Positions 15,413-23,956 of a stretch of 29,865 bases of DNA are shown here, piece by piece. Every line of letters begins with the position of its first letter. Positions within the stretch are counted from its first letter, which is position 1. Location: positions 1 to 29,865 of the forward strand of contig CAWZYQ010000035.1 in NCBI GenBank assembly GCA_963966275.1, in the 5' to 3' direction. The position numbers were made by a program, and so were the translations under genes. Origin of the DNA: UBA10427 sp003500135 (GTDB lineage: Bacteria > Bacteroidota > Bacteroidia > Cytophagales > Cyclobacteriaceae). The notes below the pieces were generated by a model. That model had not been told where the DNA came from, made no database searches, and saw only the letters and a program-made list of their open reading frames with translations.

Positions 15413-18270
15413 CATTTTTAGAAAAAGTTACCAGCTATGTATTGAAGCACTACCAGGGCCAGACTCCGCAATTGTGCGTGGTTTTCCCTAATAAACGCGC
15501 TGGTTTGTTCTTTAAAAAACAGCTCTCCAAAGCTACCATTCGACCGATTTGGGCACCGCAGGTGTTGAATATCCGGGAATTCATTCAGGCGCATACCGTT
15601 CTCAATCCTGCCGACAGGCTGATTTTGATTTACGAACTGTACCGGGTATTTAAAGAATATCAAAAAAGCAAAGAAAGCTTCGACTCCTTTTTTTATTGGG
15701 GAGAAACCCTGTTAAAGGACTTTGATGACCTTGATAAATTTATGGTCGACCACCGGGTTTTATTTCGCAACCTGGCACAAATAAAAGATCTCGACCAGCT
15801 GTTTGACTATCTGGATGAAGCACAAAAAGAACTCATTAAAAGCTTTTGGGCCAGTTTCGGCGAAAAGCTATCAAAACACCAGCAGGATTACCTGCAGCTT
15901 TGGAACCACCTACCCGACATTTACGAAAATTATCAGGCTGTACTTCAGGAAAAGAATATTGGATATGAAGGGTTGATCCATCGACAGGTAGCCAGCTCGC
16001 TTAATGACGCAAACTTTAAATCACCTTTTAAAAACGTCATATTTGCCGGTTTCAATGCACTTTCTGTGGCCGAAGAAAAAATTATCAGTTGGTATATCTC
16101 AGAAAAAAAAGCCCGGATCTTGTGGGATGCTGATAAATATTACCTAGAAGATGACAAACAGGAAGCCGGTAGGTTTTTGCGTGAGCTCAGGAACAAGCCC
16201 GTTTTACGACCAGGTTTTGAGTCAGAAGAATTTGAAAACTCTTTTAAAAAACCAAAATCAGTTCAGGTGCATAGCGCACCATTAGATACAGGTCAAATTC
16301 AGGTTTTGGCCCAACTGCTTAAAAAAGAAGGCGTTTTGGATGAAAGGACGGCCATTGTGCTTCCAGACGAAAGGCTGCTCATTCCTCTGCTACATGCCCT
16401 GCCCGATCGTCTTGAAAATAGCAATATCACTATGGGATATCCTGTCAGGGCTTCCCAGAGTTATTCTTTCATTGAAAATCTGCTTGAAGTGCATATGCAG
16501 AAGAAGCAGCAGGGCAATAAAACACTTTTTTATCATCGCTCTTTATCTGCGCTGCTTAGTCATCCTTTCATTTATAGCCGCCTATATGATAAAGTACATG
16601 AAATATTAAAAAAGGTCGGCGACCTGAATTTGGTTTTTGTTGAGGTTTCTGAGTGGATTAAAGACAGCCCATTTTTGCAACTGCTGCTCATATTCCCAGA
16701 CCGTCAGGATGCTGTAATTGAAACGATGCAGGAAATATTGAAGTTTTGTGTAGACCCGGAAGAGGAACAGTCTTTGGAAAGCGAATTTATATTTCAATTT
16801 ATTTCCCTTTTAAATCAATTAAAAGACTTTCTGAATCAATCAGAAATTAATTTGGATAACAAGGCATTTTTAAAGCTTTTCAGACAATTAACACATGGTT
16901 TGAGATTACCTTTTGAAGGAGAGCCCCTTCGTGGATTACAAATTATGGGACTACTGGAAACGCGGAACCTCGATTTTGATAATGTATACCTGCTTTCTGC
17001 AAATGAAGGCCTGCTACCACCTTCGAACACGCAGGTTTCGTTTGTACCCTATAATCTACGCAAGGCTTATGGCATGAATACAATGGAGCATCTTGATGCC
17101 ATTTATGCTTATCTTTTTTATCGCCTGGTCCAGCGGGCAGAAAATGTCCATATCATCCATAATAACATCGATACCAATACGAAAAAAGGTGAAGTCAGCA
17201 GGTTTGTGCAGCAATTAGAGTGGGAATCACAGTTCAGCTTCTCTCGCAAGACATATACCAACCAGGTGGCGCTTCCTGCTGCCCACAAGATTACCATACC
17301 GAAAAATGAGCGCGTGATGGAACGATTATGGCGTTATACAAGTAAGGTAGAAAATCCAAAGACTTTATCGCCATCAGCATTAAACACCTATCTGGACTGC
17401 CCGCTGAGGTTTTACTTTCGCTACGTGATCAATTTGTATGAACAAGAGAAAGTAGAAGAGGACATCGATGCCAGGGTTTTAGGTAACCTGCTGCATTTAA
17501 CCATGGAATATCTTTATATGCCTTATGTAGAAAAACCAAGCGCATCAATTACAAAGGTGGACTTTCAAAATTTGAAAAAAGAACTTCCGAAGGCTATAGA
17601 TCAGGCTTTTGAAAAGCATTTTCATATTGGTAAAGAGGATAAGATAGCGTATGCCGGACAGAACGTTTTGGCCCATAGCGTAATAGAAAAAATGGCAAAG
17701 CAGGTGCTGGAGGAAGACGAAAAATATGCCCCTTTTAATATTCTGGGTATTGAAGTAGGACCCAAAAAAGGCTATGAACTAAGTATTAGATTATTTGAAA
17801 AGACAAAAAACAATATTAATGTCAGAATTGGTGGCATCATAGACCGGATTGATCAAAAAGATGGAACGGTGCGCATATTGGATTATAAAACCGGAAGCGA
17901 CAATAAAGACTTTGACAGCATAGAAGGTCTTTTTGACCCTGAAAACAAGAACAGAAATAAAGCCGCCATGCAAACTTTTTTATACGGGCTTATTTTCAGG
18001 AACAAACCCGGTGATGACTATAACACATTATTTGCAGGGTTGTACAATATCAAAGAGCTCTATTCCCACAACTTCGATGTACGGCTGAAACATAAAAGAG
18101 GAAGACACGACTGGAACTATGTGGACAACATGTTGCCATATTTTCCGGCGTTTGAACAGTCACTCCAGCAATTCTTAGAAAAGATATTCGATCCCGATGG
18201 AACATTCCCGCAAACTGATGACCAGGATAAATGTACATACTGCCCCTATTCCGGAATTTGCAACAGATAG
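15409..18270 (+). CDS. addB: AddB-type nuclease with iron-sulfur cysteine set
   Basis: The 953-residue partner of AddA. The N-terminus keeps only a helicase-like trace (VVFPNKRAGLFFKKQL in place of a Walker A), consistent with the inactive helicase fold that AddB uses for Chi scanning. The C-terminal PD-(D/E)xK domain has GGIIDRID (D812) and ILDYKTGS (D825, K827). It is bracketed by the four cysteines that hold the AddB 4Fe-4S cluster: C664 in YLDCPLRFYFRY, then C942, C945 and C951 in CTYCPYSGIC (C-x2-C-x5-C). This spacing is the diagnostic AddB arrangement. Together with addA it makes a complete two-nuclease enzyme. It is the last gene of the run that starts at proC. Confidence 0.9.
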   Translation: MTFLEKVTSYVLKHYQGQTPQLCVVFPNKRAGLFFKKQLSKATIRPIWAPQVLNIREFIQAHTVLNPADRLILIYELYRVFKEYQKSKESFDSFFYWGETLLKDFDDLDKFMVDHRVLFRNLAQIKDLDQLFDYLDEAQKELIKSFWASFGEKLSKHQQDYLQLWNHLPDIYENYQAVLQEKNIGYEGLIHRQVASSLNDANFKSPFKNVIFAGFNALSVAEEKIISWYISEKKARILWDADKYYLEDDKQEAGRFLRELRNKPVLRPGFESEEFENSFKKPKSVQVHSAPLDTGQIQVLAQLLKKEGVLDERTAIVLPDERLLIPLLHALPDRLENSNITMGYPVRASQSYSFIENLLEVHMQKKQQGNKTLFYHRSLSALLSHPFIYSRLYDKVHEILKKVGDLNLVFVEVSEWIKDSPFLQLLLIFPDRQDAVIETMQEILKFCVDPEEEQSLESEFIFQFISLLNQLKDFLNQSEINLDNKAFLKLFRQLTHGLRLPFEGEPLRGLQIMGLLETRNLDFDNVYLLSANEGLLPPSNTQVSFVPYNLRKAYGMNTMEHLDAIYAYLFYRLVQRAENVHIIHNNIDTNTKKGEVSRFVQQLEWESQFSFSRKTYTNQVALPAAHKITIPKNERVMERLWRYTSKVENPKTLSPSALNTYLDCPLRFYFRYVINLYEQEKVEEDIDARVLGNLLHLTMEYLYMPYVEKPSASITKVDFQNLKKELPKAIDQAFEKHFHIGKEDKIAYAGQNVLAHSVIEKMAKQVLEEDEKYAPFNILGIEVGPKKGYELSIRLFEKTKNNINVRIGGIIDRIDQKDGTVRILDYKTGSDNKDFDSIEGLFDPENKNRNKAAMQTFLYGLIFRNKPGDDYNTLFAGLYNIKELYSHNFDVRLKHKRGRHDWNYVDNMLPYFPAFEQSLQQFLEKIFDPDGTFPQTDDQDKCTYCPYSGICNR

Positions 18271-18334
18271 AAAAAGCAAAAGCCCCTTATTTCTAAGAGG
18301 CCTTGTGCTAAATGTTAAACAGGTGTATGAATAA

Positions 18335-18363
18335 TTTGTGTTATGCATCTTTTTATACCTTTG
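18335..18363 (+). promoter_or_regulatory. Promoter for the phosphatase-fructosamine kinase pair
   Basis: TTTG at 18335-18338 and TACCTTTG at 18356-18363 are separated by 17 bases, a good match to the Bacteroidota TTTG/TAnnTTTG promoter. The predicted start near 18370 leaves a leader of about 90 bases, A/T-rich and without an obvious hairpin. The rest of 18271-18460 holds only an imperfect stem after addB (about 18285-18305) that lacks a T tract, so no clear addB terminator is seen. Confidence 0.6.
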
Positions 18364-18460
18364 CACTTACATTAGTAACCCCCTTTTTAGAAAAAAAAAT
18401 AAGTTTTTATCATTTTGCATAAAAATTTAAAATTCATCTATATAAAATACAATTATTTCA

Positions 18461-18937
18461 ATGATTAACGTACTTTTTGTGTGTCTCGGCAACATTTGCA
18501 GGTCACCATTAGCAGAGGGAATTTTTAAGGAATTGGTGAAAAAACGTGGATTAACACAAAATATTACATGCGATTCCGCAGGTACTTCTACCTATCACAT
18601 TGATGAAAATCCGGACCCCAGAAGCATCGCAATCGCCTTGGAACACGATATAATTCTCAACCATCTGGGTAGACAGATCAATAGTTCTGATTTTAATAAA
18701 TTCGAATATATCGTAGTCATGGATACCGATAACTATGAAGCTATAAAATTGGTAAGCGGTTACCCTCATTATAAAGGTGAACTTGTGTTAATGCGAAAAT
18801 TTGATAGCTTGGGCAGAAATGAAAATGTTCCGGATCCATATTTCGGAGCAGATGACGGCTTTAAGCTGGTTTATGATATGCTTAGAAGGTCATGTGAAGA
18901 ATTATTGGAAGAAATTGTGAAAAAACACCAACTTTAA
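18461..18937 (+). CDS. Low-molecular-weight phosphotyrosine/sugar-amine phosphatase
   Basis: A 158-residue cytosolic phosphatase of the LMW-PTP family. The active-site loop is VCLGNICRSPL (C8, R14, S15, i.e. C-x5-R-S) and the general-acid loop is PDPYFG with D125. Family members dephosphorylate tyrosine or arginine in proteins. Some act on protein-bound ribulosamine 5-phosphate and related sugar adducts. The last activity deserves attention here because the next gene, which begins on the base after this stop, encodes a fructosamine-kinase homologue. Typical capsule-type LMW-PTPs sit beside a tyrosine kinase, which is absent here. The specific substrate is inference. Confidence 0.92.
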   Translation: MINVLFVCLGNICRSPLAEGIFKELVKKRGLTQNITCDSAGTSTYHIDENPDPRSIAIALEHDIILNHLGRQINSSDFNKFEYIVVMDTDNYEAIKLVSGYPHYKGELVLMRKFDSLGRNENVPDPYFGADDGFKLVYDMLRRSCEELLEEIVKKHQL

Positions 18938-19822
18938 ATGTTTAATACCGGCGATCAACAGCAATTATTTGAGTCCATACTATTCCAAACTTTCGGCGAA
19001 ACAGTACCGGTAGAAGAATACAGGTTCGTTTCCGGTGGCTGTATCAATAATACGGTTTGTCTGATCACGGAGAAAGGTAAGCTTTTTATTAAGTGGCATG
19101 AATCTGCTCCGGAGAACATGTTTGAAGTTGAGGCGATGGGGCTTGATTTGCTTAAGAAAGCCGGACAAATCAAAATCCCAACTTTTCTGGGCAAGGGAAA
19201 TGCCAATGGTAAGGACTATTTAATAATGGAATATATTGACAGCGCCCGTCCGGATAAAATGTATTGGGAAAATTTTGGGGCTAACCTTGCCCATATGCAC
19301 AAAAATAATACCCAGAACCAATACGGCCTTGATCACAACAATTATATCGGCAGGTTGCCACAAAGCAATGAGCCCAAAGATGACTGGATAGATTTTTTTG
19401 TTGAAAAACGGTTGGAGGTTCAGGTTCAGTTGGCCCGGTACAACGGGCTTGTGGACGCTGGGTTTGTGAAGAAATTTCAAAAGATATACGATAAACTTCC
19501 GGAATTACTGCCAGTTGATCCACCGTCATTAATTCACGGAGACATGTGGAGTGGCAATGTGATGACCGGTGCAGATGGCCAGGCATGCCTCATTGATCCC
19601 GCAGTATACTACGGACATCGCGAAATCGAATTGTCATTTACCCAAATGTTTGGTGGTTTTGACATTTCATTTTACAATTCCTATAATGAGGTTTATCCCC
19701 TTCAACCCGGTTTTGACCGAAGAGTGGATATATATAATATGTATCCATATCTGGTCCATGTCAATTTATTTGGCGCCTCATATTTATCAGGGGTTACAAG
19801 GGTTGTGAATCGATATTTGTAA
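18938..19822 (+). CDS. Fructosamine/ketosamine-3-kinase family protein
   Basis: This 294-residue protein-kinase-like-fold enzyme is expected to phosphorylate sugar adducts (ribulosamines, erythrulosamines or fructosamines) on proteins so that they fall off, a deglycation repair. An ATP-site lysine lies in LFIKWHE (K52). GDMWSGNV with H200, D202 and N207 forms the catalytic loop, and CLIDPAVYYGHREIELS (D220) is the metal-binding and family signature. The start ATG directly abuts the upstream stop with no spacer, so translation is very likely coupled to the LMW phosphatase. The aminoglycoside-phosphotransferase superfamily is related, but the DPAVYYGHRE block is specific for the fructosamine-kinase branch. 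Confidence 0.92.
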   Translation: MFNTGDQQQLFESILFQTFGETVPVEEYRFVSGGCINNTVCLITEKGKLFIKWHESAPENMFEVEAMGLDLLKKAGQIKIPTFLGKGNANGKDYLIMEYIDSARPDKMYWENFGANLAHMHKNNTQNQYGLDHNNYIGRLPQSNEPKDDWIDFFVEKRLEVQVQLARYNGLVDAGFVKKFQKIYDKLPELLPVDPPSLIHGDMWSGNVMTGADGQACLIDPAVYYGHREIELSFTQMFGGFDISFYNSYNEVYPLQPGFDRRVDIYNMYPYLVHVNLFGASYLSGVTRVVNRYL

Positions 19823-19883
19823 GGATTGGTCTAAATTAAAAAATATCTTTTCCCAAAAGCTTTTCGATTTGGATACATCTCCG

Positions 19884-19891
19884 TAATTTTG
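19884..19891 (+). promoter_or_regulatory. -7 promoter element of guaB
   Basis: TAATTTTG fully matches TAnnTTTG and predicts a transcript starting near 19897, about 26 bases before the guaB ATG. A TTTC at 19862-19865, 18 bases upstream, could be a weak -33 element. Confidence 0.5.
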
Positions 19892-19894
19892 ACC

Positions 19895-19922
19895 GGCAAA
19901 TAAAGTAAGAAATTTATTTGCC
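19895..19922 (+). promoter_or_regulatory. Perfect 10-bp dyad abutting the guaB start codon
   Basis: GGCAAATAAA (19895-19904) and TTTATTTGCC (19913-19922) are exact inverse complements with an 8-base spacer, GTAAGAAA. The right arm ends on the base before the ATG at 19923. The left arm begins at about the predicted transcription start. It could be a leader hairpin that controls ribosome access or a DNA operator for a repressor; the sequence alone cannot separate the two. Confidence 0.7.
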
Positions 19923-21392
19923 ATGTCGATAGTACCAGAAAGATTCCAACACGAAGCCCTCACATACGATGATGTGCTTCTCATGCCGGCCTATTCCGAT
20001 GTATTGCCCCGGGATACTAAAACCGAAACAAAATTAACTCGAAACATCACGCTGAACATCCCGCTGGTATCTGCGGCGATGGATACGGTTACCGAAGCCG
20101 ATCTTGCCATTTCTATGGCGCTTGAAGGCGGGCTCGGTTTCATTCATAAAAATATGAATATCGAATCGCAGGCGGCTCAGGTTCGCAAGGTAAAGCGTTC
20201 GCAGAGCGGTATGATTCTCGATCCTGTTACCCTGAATGTCGATGCCAAGGTGCTCGATGCCGTAAAAATCATGAGCGAACATAAAATTGGTGGCATACCA
20301 GTCATTGATGATCAGCAAAAGCTTATTGGTATTATCACAAACCGGGACCTGCGGTTTCACAAGGACATGAATTCCCCGGTAAAAGATGTGATGACCAAAG
20401 AAGGGCTGGTAACAGCAGCCGTGGAAATCAAACTGGAAGAAGCAGAGGAAATTTTGCAGGAGTATAAAATAGAAAAGCTCCCGATTGTAGATAAAGACGG
20501 AAAACTGACCGGCCTGATTACCTATAAGGATATACTAAAAAATAAAGACCGGCCCAATGCCTGCAAAGATGAATTTGGCAGATTGCGTGTAGGCGCCGCG
20601 GTGGGTGTCACCCCCGACATTCTTGATCGAGTTGAGGCCCTTATAAAAGCCGGTGTTGACGTTGTAAGTATCGACACAGCACATGGACATTCCAAAGGTG
20701 TGATCGAAACCTTCAAGACAGTAAAAAGTAAATATCCTGATCTAGAACTTATAGCCGGAAATATAGCTACTGCAGAAGCTGCTATGGCGCTGGCCGAAGC
20801 CGGCGCTGATGCTGTTAAGGTAGGTGTAGGACCGGGGTCAATCTGTACAACACGGGTCATCGCAGGAGTGGGAGTGCCCCAATTAACCGCCGTTCATGAA
20901 ACCTCGGAAGCATTGAAAGGAACGGGCATACCTGTAATTGCCGATGGTGGTATACGTTTTTCCGGTGATGTGGTAAAAGCGCTGGCAGGCGGGGCACATT
21001 CTGTTATGATAGGTTCCTTACTCGCCGGAACCGAAGAAGCTCCCGGTGAAGTGATTTTGTATGAAGGCCGGAAGTTTAAATCATACAGGGGAATGGGCTC
21101 TGTAGAAGCCATGGAAGAAGGTTCAAAAGACCGTTATTTTCAGGATGCTGAAGATGACATCAAAAAATTGGTGCCCGAAGGAATCAGCGGACGTGTACCT
21201 TACAAAGGTCTTGTAAGCGAGGTGCTATATCAACTTATTGGCGGACTAAAAGCGGGAATGGGATATTGCGGCGCTAAAACGATAACGGACTTGCATCATG
21301 CAAAATTTGTGAAAATAACTGCAGCAGGTGTACGCGAGAGCCATCCACATGATATTCAAATTACCAGAGAGGCGCCTAACTACAGCAGATGA
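19923..21392 (+). CDS. guaB: Inosine-5'-monophosphate dehydrogenase
   Basis: It catalyses the NAD-dependent oxidation of IMP to XMP, the committed step of GMP synthesis, in the cytosol as a tetramer or octamer. The 489 residues show the (beta/alpha)8 barrel split by a Bateman module of two CBS domains (about residues 95-205). The IMP-site loop is GVGPGSICTTRVIAGVGVPQ with catalytic C308. The flap and C-terminal region include YRGMGS and the GGLKAGMGYCG block. The start is fixed by the conserved SIVPERFQHEALTYDDVLLMP opening. It is followed by a strong terminator and appears monocistronic, with a regulatory-looking dyad in its leader. Confidence 0.97.
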   Translation: MSIVPERFQHEALTYDDVLLMPAYSDVLPRDTKTETKLTRNITLNIPLVSAAMDTVTEADLAISMALEGGLGFIHKNMNIESQAAQVRKVKRSQSGMILDPVTLNVDAKVLDAVKIMSEHKIGGIPVIDDQQKLIGIITNRDLRFHKDMNSPVKDVMTKEGLVTAAVEIKLEEAEEILQEYKIEKLPIVDKDGKLTGLITYKDILKNKDRPNACKDEFGRLRVGAAVGVTPDILDRVEALIKAGVDVVSIDTAHGHSKGVIETFKTVKSKYPDLELIAGNIATAEAAMALAEAGADAVKVGVGPGSICTTRVIAGVGVPQLTAVHETSEALKGTGIPVIADGGIRFSGDVVKALAGGAHSVMIGSLLAGTEEAPGEVILYEGRKFKSYRGMGSVEAMEEGSKDRYFQDAEDDIKKLVPEGISGRVPYKGLVSEVLYQLIGGLKAGMGYCGAKTITDLHHAKFVKITAAGVRESHPHDIQITREAPNYSR

Positions 21393-21413
21393 TCCCGAAC
21401 TAAAAGATAAATG

Positions 21414-21444
21414 AAGGGGGCAGCTAACAGTTGCCTCCTTTTTT
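21414..21444 (+). terminator. Intrinsic terminator of guaB
   Basis: AAGGGGGCA (21414-21422) pairs with TGCCTCCTT (21432-21440), allowing one G-U pair, across a 9-base loop. The right arm runs into six T residues (21439-21444). It lies 21 bases after the guaB stop. Confidence 0.9.
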
Positions 21445-21518
21445 GTATCATATGCCATTGTAATATTAATTTTCTAAAATACGCTTTTTACATATATTGA
21501 AGCCGAATTGGAGCATAA

Positions 21519-23576
21519 TTGGGAATTTCGAATAAAAATATCGTCCGAATTAGTGTTGTTCTGGCCATTATTAGCTGGCTGGGACTACTTGGCGCTACTT
21601 TGTTGATCAGGTTTGGCGCCTTGCAGCACTCTCTGCATACCATTCCCGAATTCGTCGCAAAGGCGCTCCTGATCCTGTATATTTTCTTTGTCTTTGTTTT
21701 TTTCAATTTCCAAATAGGCAAACATGGCAGCACCAATATTGGTGAGCTGCTCTGGAAAGTTTTTGTGACCGGTCTGATCGCCACTATTCTGTCATTGGCC
21801 ACAAGATATGTATTGATACTTATCGCGGGAAATAAATTCGCTTCCAACCCCTATTTTGTAGATATCTTGTACACGATCAACATTGCATTGATCATCGTAT
21901 ATCTCACCTGTACATTTATCGTCTGGAAACGACTTATTTTATACCAGAAATCAAAAAACCTTATAAGGCTTTGGAGAGTATTTGAAATCTCGGTAATGCT
22001 TAGCCTCGGCCTTACGTTTTTCAAATTACGCGTTTTTGACATCACATTTGATCTTGTAATCGCTTATTTGATCGTTTTGGCTGCGATACTCTCTGCAAAT
22101 TTAAAATGGGTGGCTTATCTCAACTATAAGCAAAAATGGAAAAATATCCTTTTAATGCTTTTAGTAGGGCTATACCTCTGGTACTATTTGATTACCATTA
22201 TCAATTTTACGAGTAATCACGCTCTGATTATTGATTTGGGTGAAAACCTTACCATTTTGGCGCTTTTCGGATTTACTTTTTTGTATTCCATTTTTTCAAT
22301 TCTGGTATTGCTTTTTAACCTTCCCACTTCCTCAGTTTTCGAGAAAAAACTGGAAGAAGTCATCAATTTTCAGCGCCTGAGCCAATCGCGCAATACCGGG
22401 CAAAGCGAGGAACAGGTTTTTGAAATTTTACTCGATAGCTCGGTGAGTGCTGTAATGGCCAATGCTGCCTGGGTTGAAGTTTATCCACACAATACCAGCA
22501 ATGGCTACAAGATTTTCCATAAGCTCAATGACGCCTCTCTAAGGGAAATATTAGATAAAATCGATCGCAAAAAGATCAAAAAGATAATAAGCTCCGATCC
22601 CATTAAAAATGTAAAGGGCAGCCGGTTTGTGGTTGACATCAAGCATCATGAATACAAATCGGTATTGGTTTTCCCCATTTTCGCACAGGAAGAAGAAGTG
22701 GGCATTATGGGGCTTTTAAAAGACTTGAGTGATGGCTTCAACCGGGATATGATTGAAATTGTCCGGACTTTTGTAAACCAGGCCAGTATTTCCATTGAGA
22801 ATTTCCGATTGATGCAGGAGGCAATCGAAAATGAACGCTACAAGGAAGAGTTGAAAATTGCCCGAAGGGTACAGGGGGCTTTATTACCTGAAAAGCTCCA
22901 TAAAAACGATGATTTTGATATTCATGCCTTTTCAAAATCAGCCGCTGAAGTTGGAGGCGATTACTATGATTCATTCCGAATGGATGATAATAGAGTGGCT
23001 TACGTGGTTGGTGATGTTTCAGGAAAAGGTACTTCTGCGGCATTTCACATGGCTGAAATGAAGGGGATATTCCATAGCCTTTCGCAACTAAACCTTTCGC
23101 CATCAGAGTTTTTAATTAGGGCCAATACTGCTCTTAGTGCATGTCTCGATCGAACCTCGCTCATTACAGCATCGATCATGTATATTCATTGTAAAGAAAA
23201 GAAAATTTGCCTGTCTCGTGCAGGGCATTGCCCTACTTTGATTTATGAAGCAAAAACCGGAAAGGTCAAATTTATTGAAGGGAAAGGCTTAGGCCTGGCT
23301 ATTCTTCGTAATAACAATTACAAAAACTTTGTCGAAAGCATGGACCTGAAGTATGGGGCCGGCAATATTTTAATGTTGTACACCGATGGAATAATAGAAG
23401 CCAAAAATAAAGATGGGTTGGAGTTTGGGTACGACAGGTTAAAAAGGTTTATGGAAGACAATCATCAGCTATCACCGGAGCAATTAAACAATCAATTGCT
23501 TGACATGGTTCATCAATTTGCCGAAAAGCAAATACTCGATGATGATTATACCACGCTGATCATAAAATTTAAATAA
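21519..23576 (+). CDS. Membrane-bound SpoIIE/RsbU-type PP2C phosphatase
   Basis: The 685 residues are probably the input phosphatase of a partner-switching pathway. About seven or eight hydrophobic helices fill residues 8-275. A GAF-like sensor region (about 290-415), a short coiled linker and a C-terminal PP2C-type SpoIIE domain follow. Metal-ligand motifs are EVGGDYYD (D481), VVGDVSGKG (D499), RAGHCPTL, LYTDGIIE (D623) and DDDYTTL. Translation must start at the TTG at 21519: a TAA stands immediately upstream in frame and the next ATG is about 150 codons in. A GGAG about 7 bases before the TTG would help. The STAS target gene follows 38 bases downstream. The sensed signal is unknown. Confidence 0.9.
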   Translation: MGISNKNIVRISVVLAIISWLGLLGATLLIRFGALQHSLHTIPEFVAKALLILYIFFVFVFFNFQIGKHGSTNIGELLWKVFVTGLIATILSLATRYVLILIAGNKFASNPYFVDILYTINIALIIVYLTCTFIVWKRLILYQKSKNLIRLWRVFEISVMLSLGLTFFKLRVFDITFDLVIAYLIVLAAILSANLKWVAYLNYKQKWKNILLMLLVGLYLWYYLITIINFTSNHALIIDLGENLTILALFGFTFLYSIFSILVLLFNLPTSSVFEKKLEEVINFQRLSQSRNTGQSEEQVFEILLDSSVSAVMANAAWVEVYPHNTSNGYKIFHKLNDASLREILDKIDRKKIKKIISSDPIKNVKGSRFVVDIKHHEYKSVLVFPIFAQEEEVGIMGLLKDLSDGFNRDMIEIVRTFVNQASISIENFRLMQEAIENERYKEELKIARRVQGALLPEKLHKNDDFDIHAFSKSAAEVGGDYYDSFRMDDNRVAYVVGDVSGKGTSAAFHMAEMKGIFHSLSQLNLSPSEFLIRANTALSACLDRTSLITASIMYIHCKEKKICLSRAGHCPTLIYEAKTGKVKFIEGKGLGLAILRNNNYKNFVESMDLKYGAGNILMLYTDGIIEAKNKDGLEFGYDRLKRFMEDNHQLSPEQLNNQLLDMVHQFAEKQILDDDYTTLIIKFK

Positions 23577-23614
23577 GTAGTTGAACATTAATGAAATAAA
23601 GTCGTAAAAAAGGT

Positions 23615-23956
23615 ATGGTTGAAATAAGCAGTGAAGTCGAAAGCGATATTTGCTTTATTACCGTTAAAGGGGATGTAGACGCAAGCTCATCTATTCATCT
23701 TGACCAATCAATCAATGAGGCCACAAGGCAATTCAAAAAGATATTAATTGATTGCCAGCATTTGAATTATATCTCTTCAGCAGGTTTGGGGGTTTTTATG
23801 TCCTACATCAATGACCTTGAGGAGAAAGGGATCAAAATGATCTTATTCAATATGAGCCCGAAAGTGCATCATGTTTTTGAAATTTTGGGTCTTGATCAAT
23901 TATTAAAAATTACAGGAACTGAAGCTGAAGCCAAAGAAATTGTCAACGGTGTATAG
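23615..23956 (+). CDS. STAS-domain anti-sigma factor antagonist
   Basis: A 113-residue SpoIIAA/RsbV-like single STAS domain. The phosphorylation loop reads YISSAGLGVF, with S55 aligned to the phospho-serine of SpoIIAA. In its unphosphorylated form such a protein captures the anti-sigma kinase; the kinase next door would phosphorylate it and the SpoIIE phosphatase upstream would reactivate it. The protein is soluble. Its end overlaps the start of the kinase gene by 8 to 17 bases depending on which start is used, so the pair is translationally coupled. Confidence 0.92.
   Translation: MVEISSEVESDICFITVKGDVDASSSIHLDQSINEATRQFKKILIDCQHLNYISSAGLGVFMSYINDLEEKGIKMILFNMSPKVHHVFEILGLDQLLKITGTEAEAKEIVNGV

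Noticed and set aside
18280..18306. Possible terminator after addB
   Set aside because: The stem is imperfect and has no T tract on the plus strand, so I do not call it.
19855..19864. AAAAGCTTTT palindrome upstream of guaB
   Set aside because: A 10-base AT-rich palindrome is common by chance and lies outside the placed promoter core.
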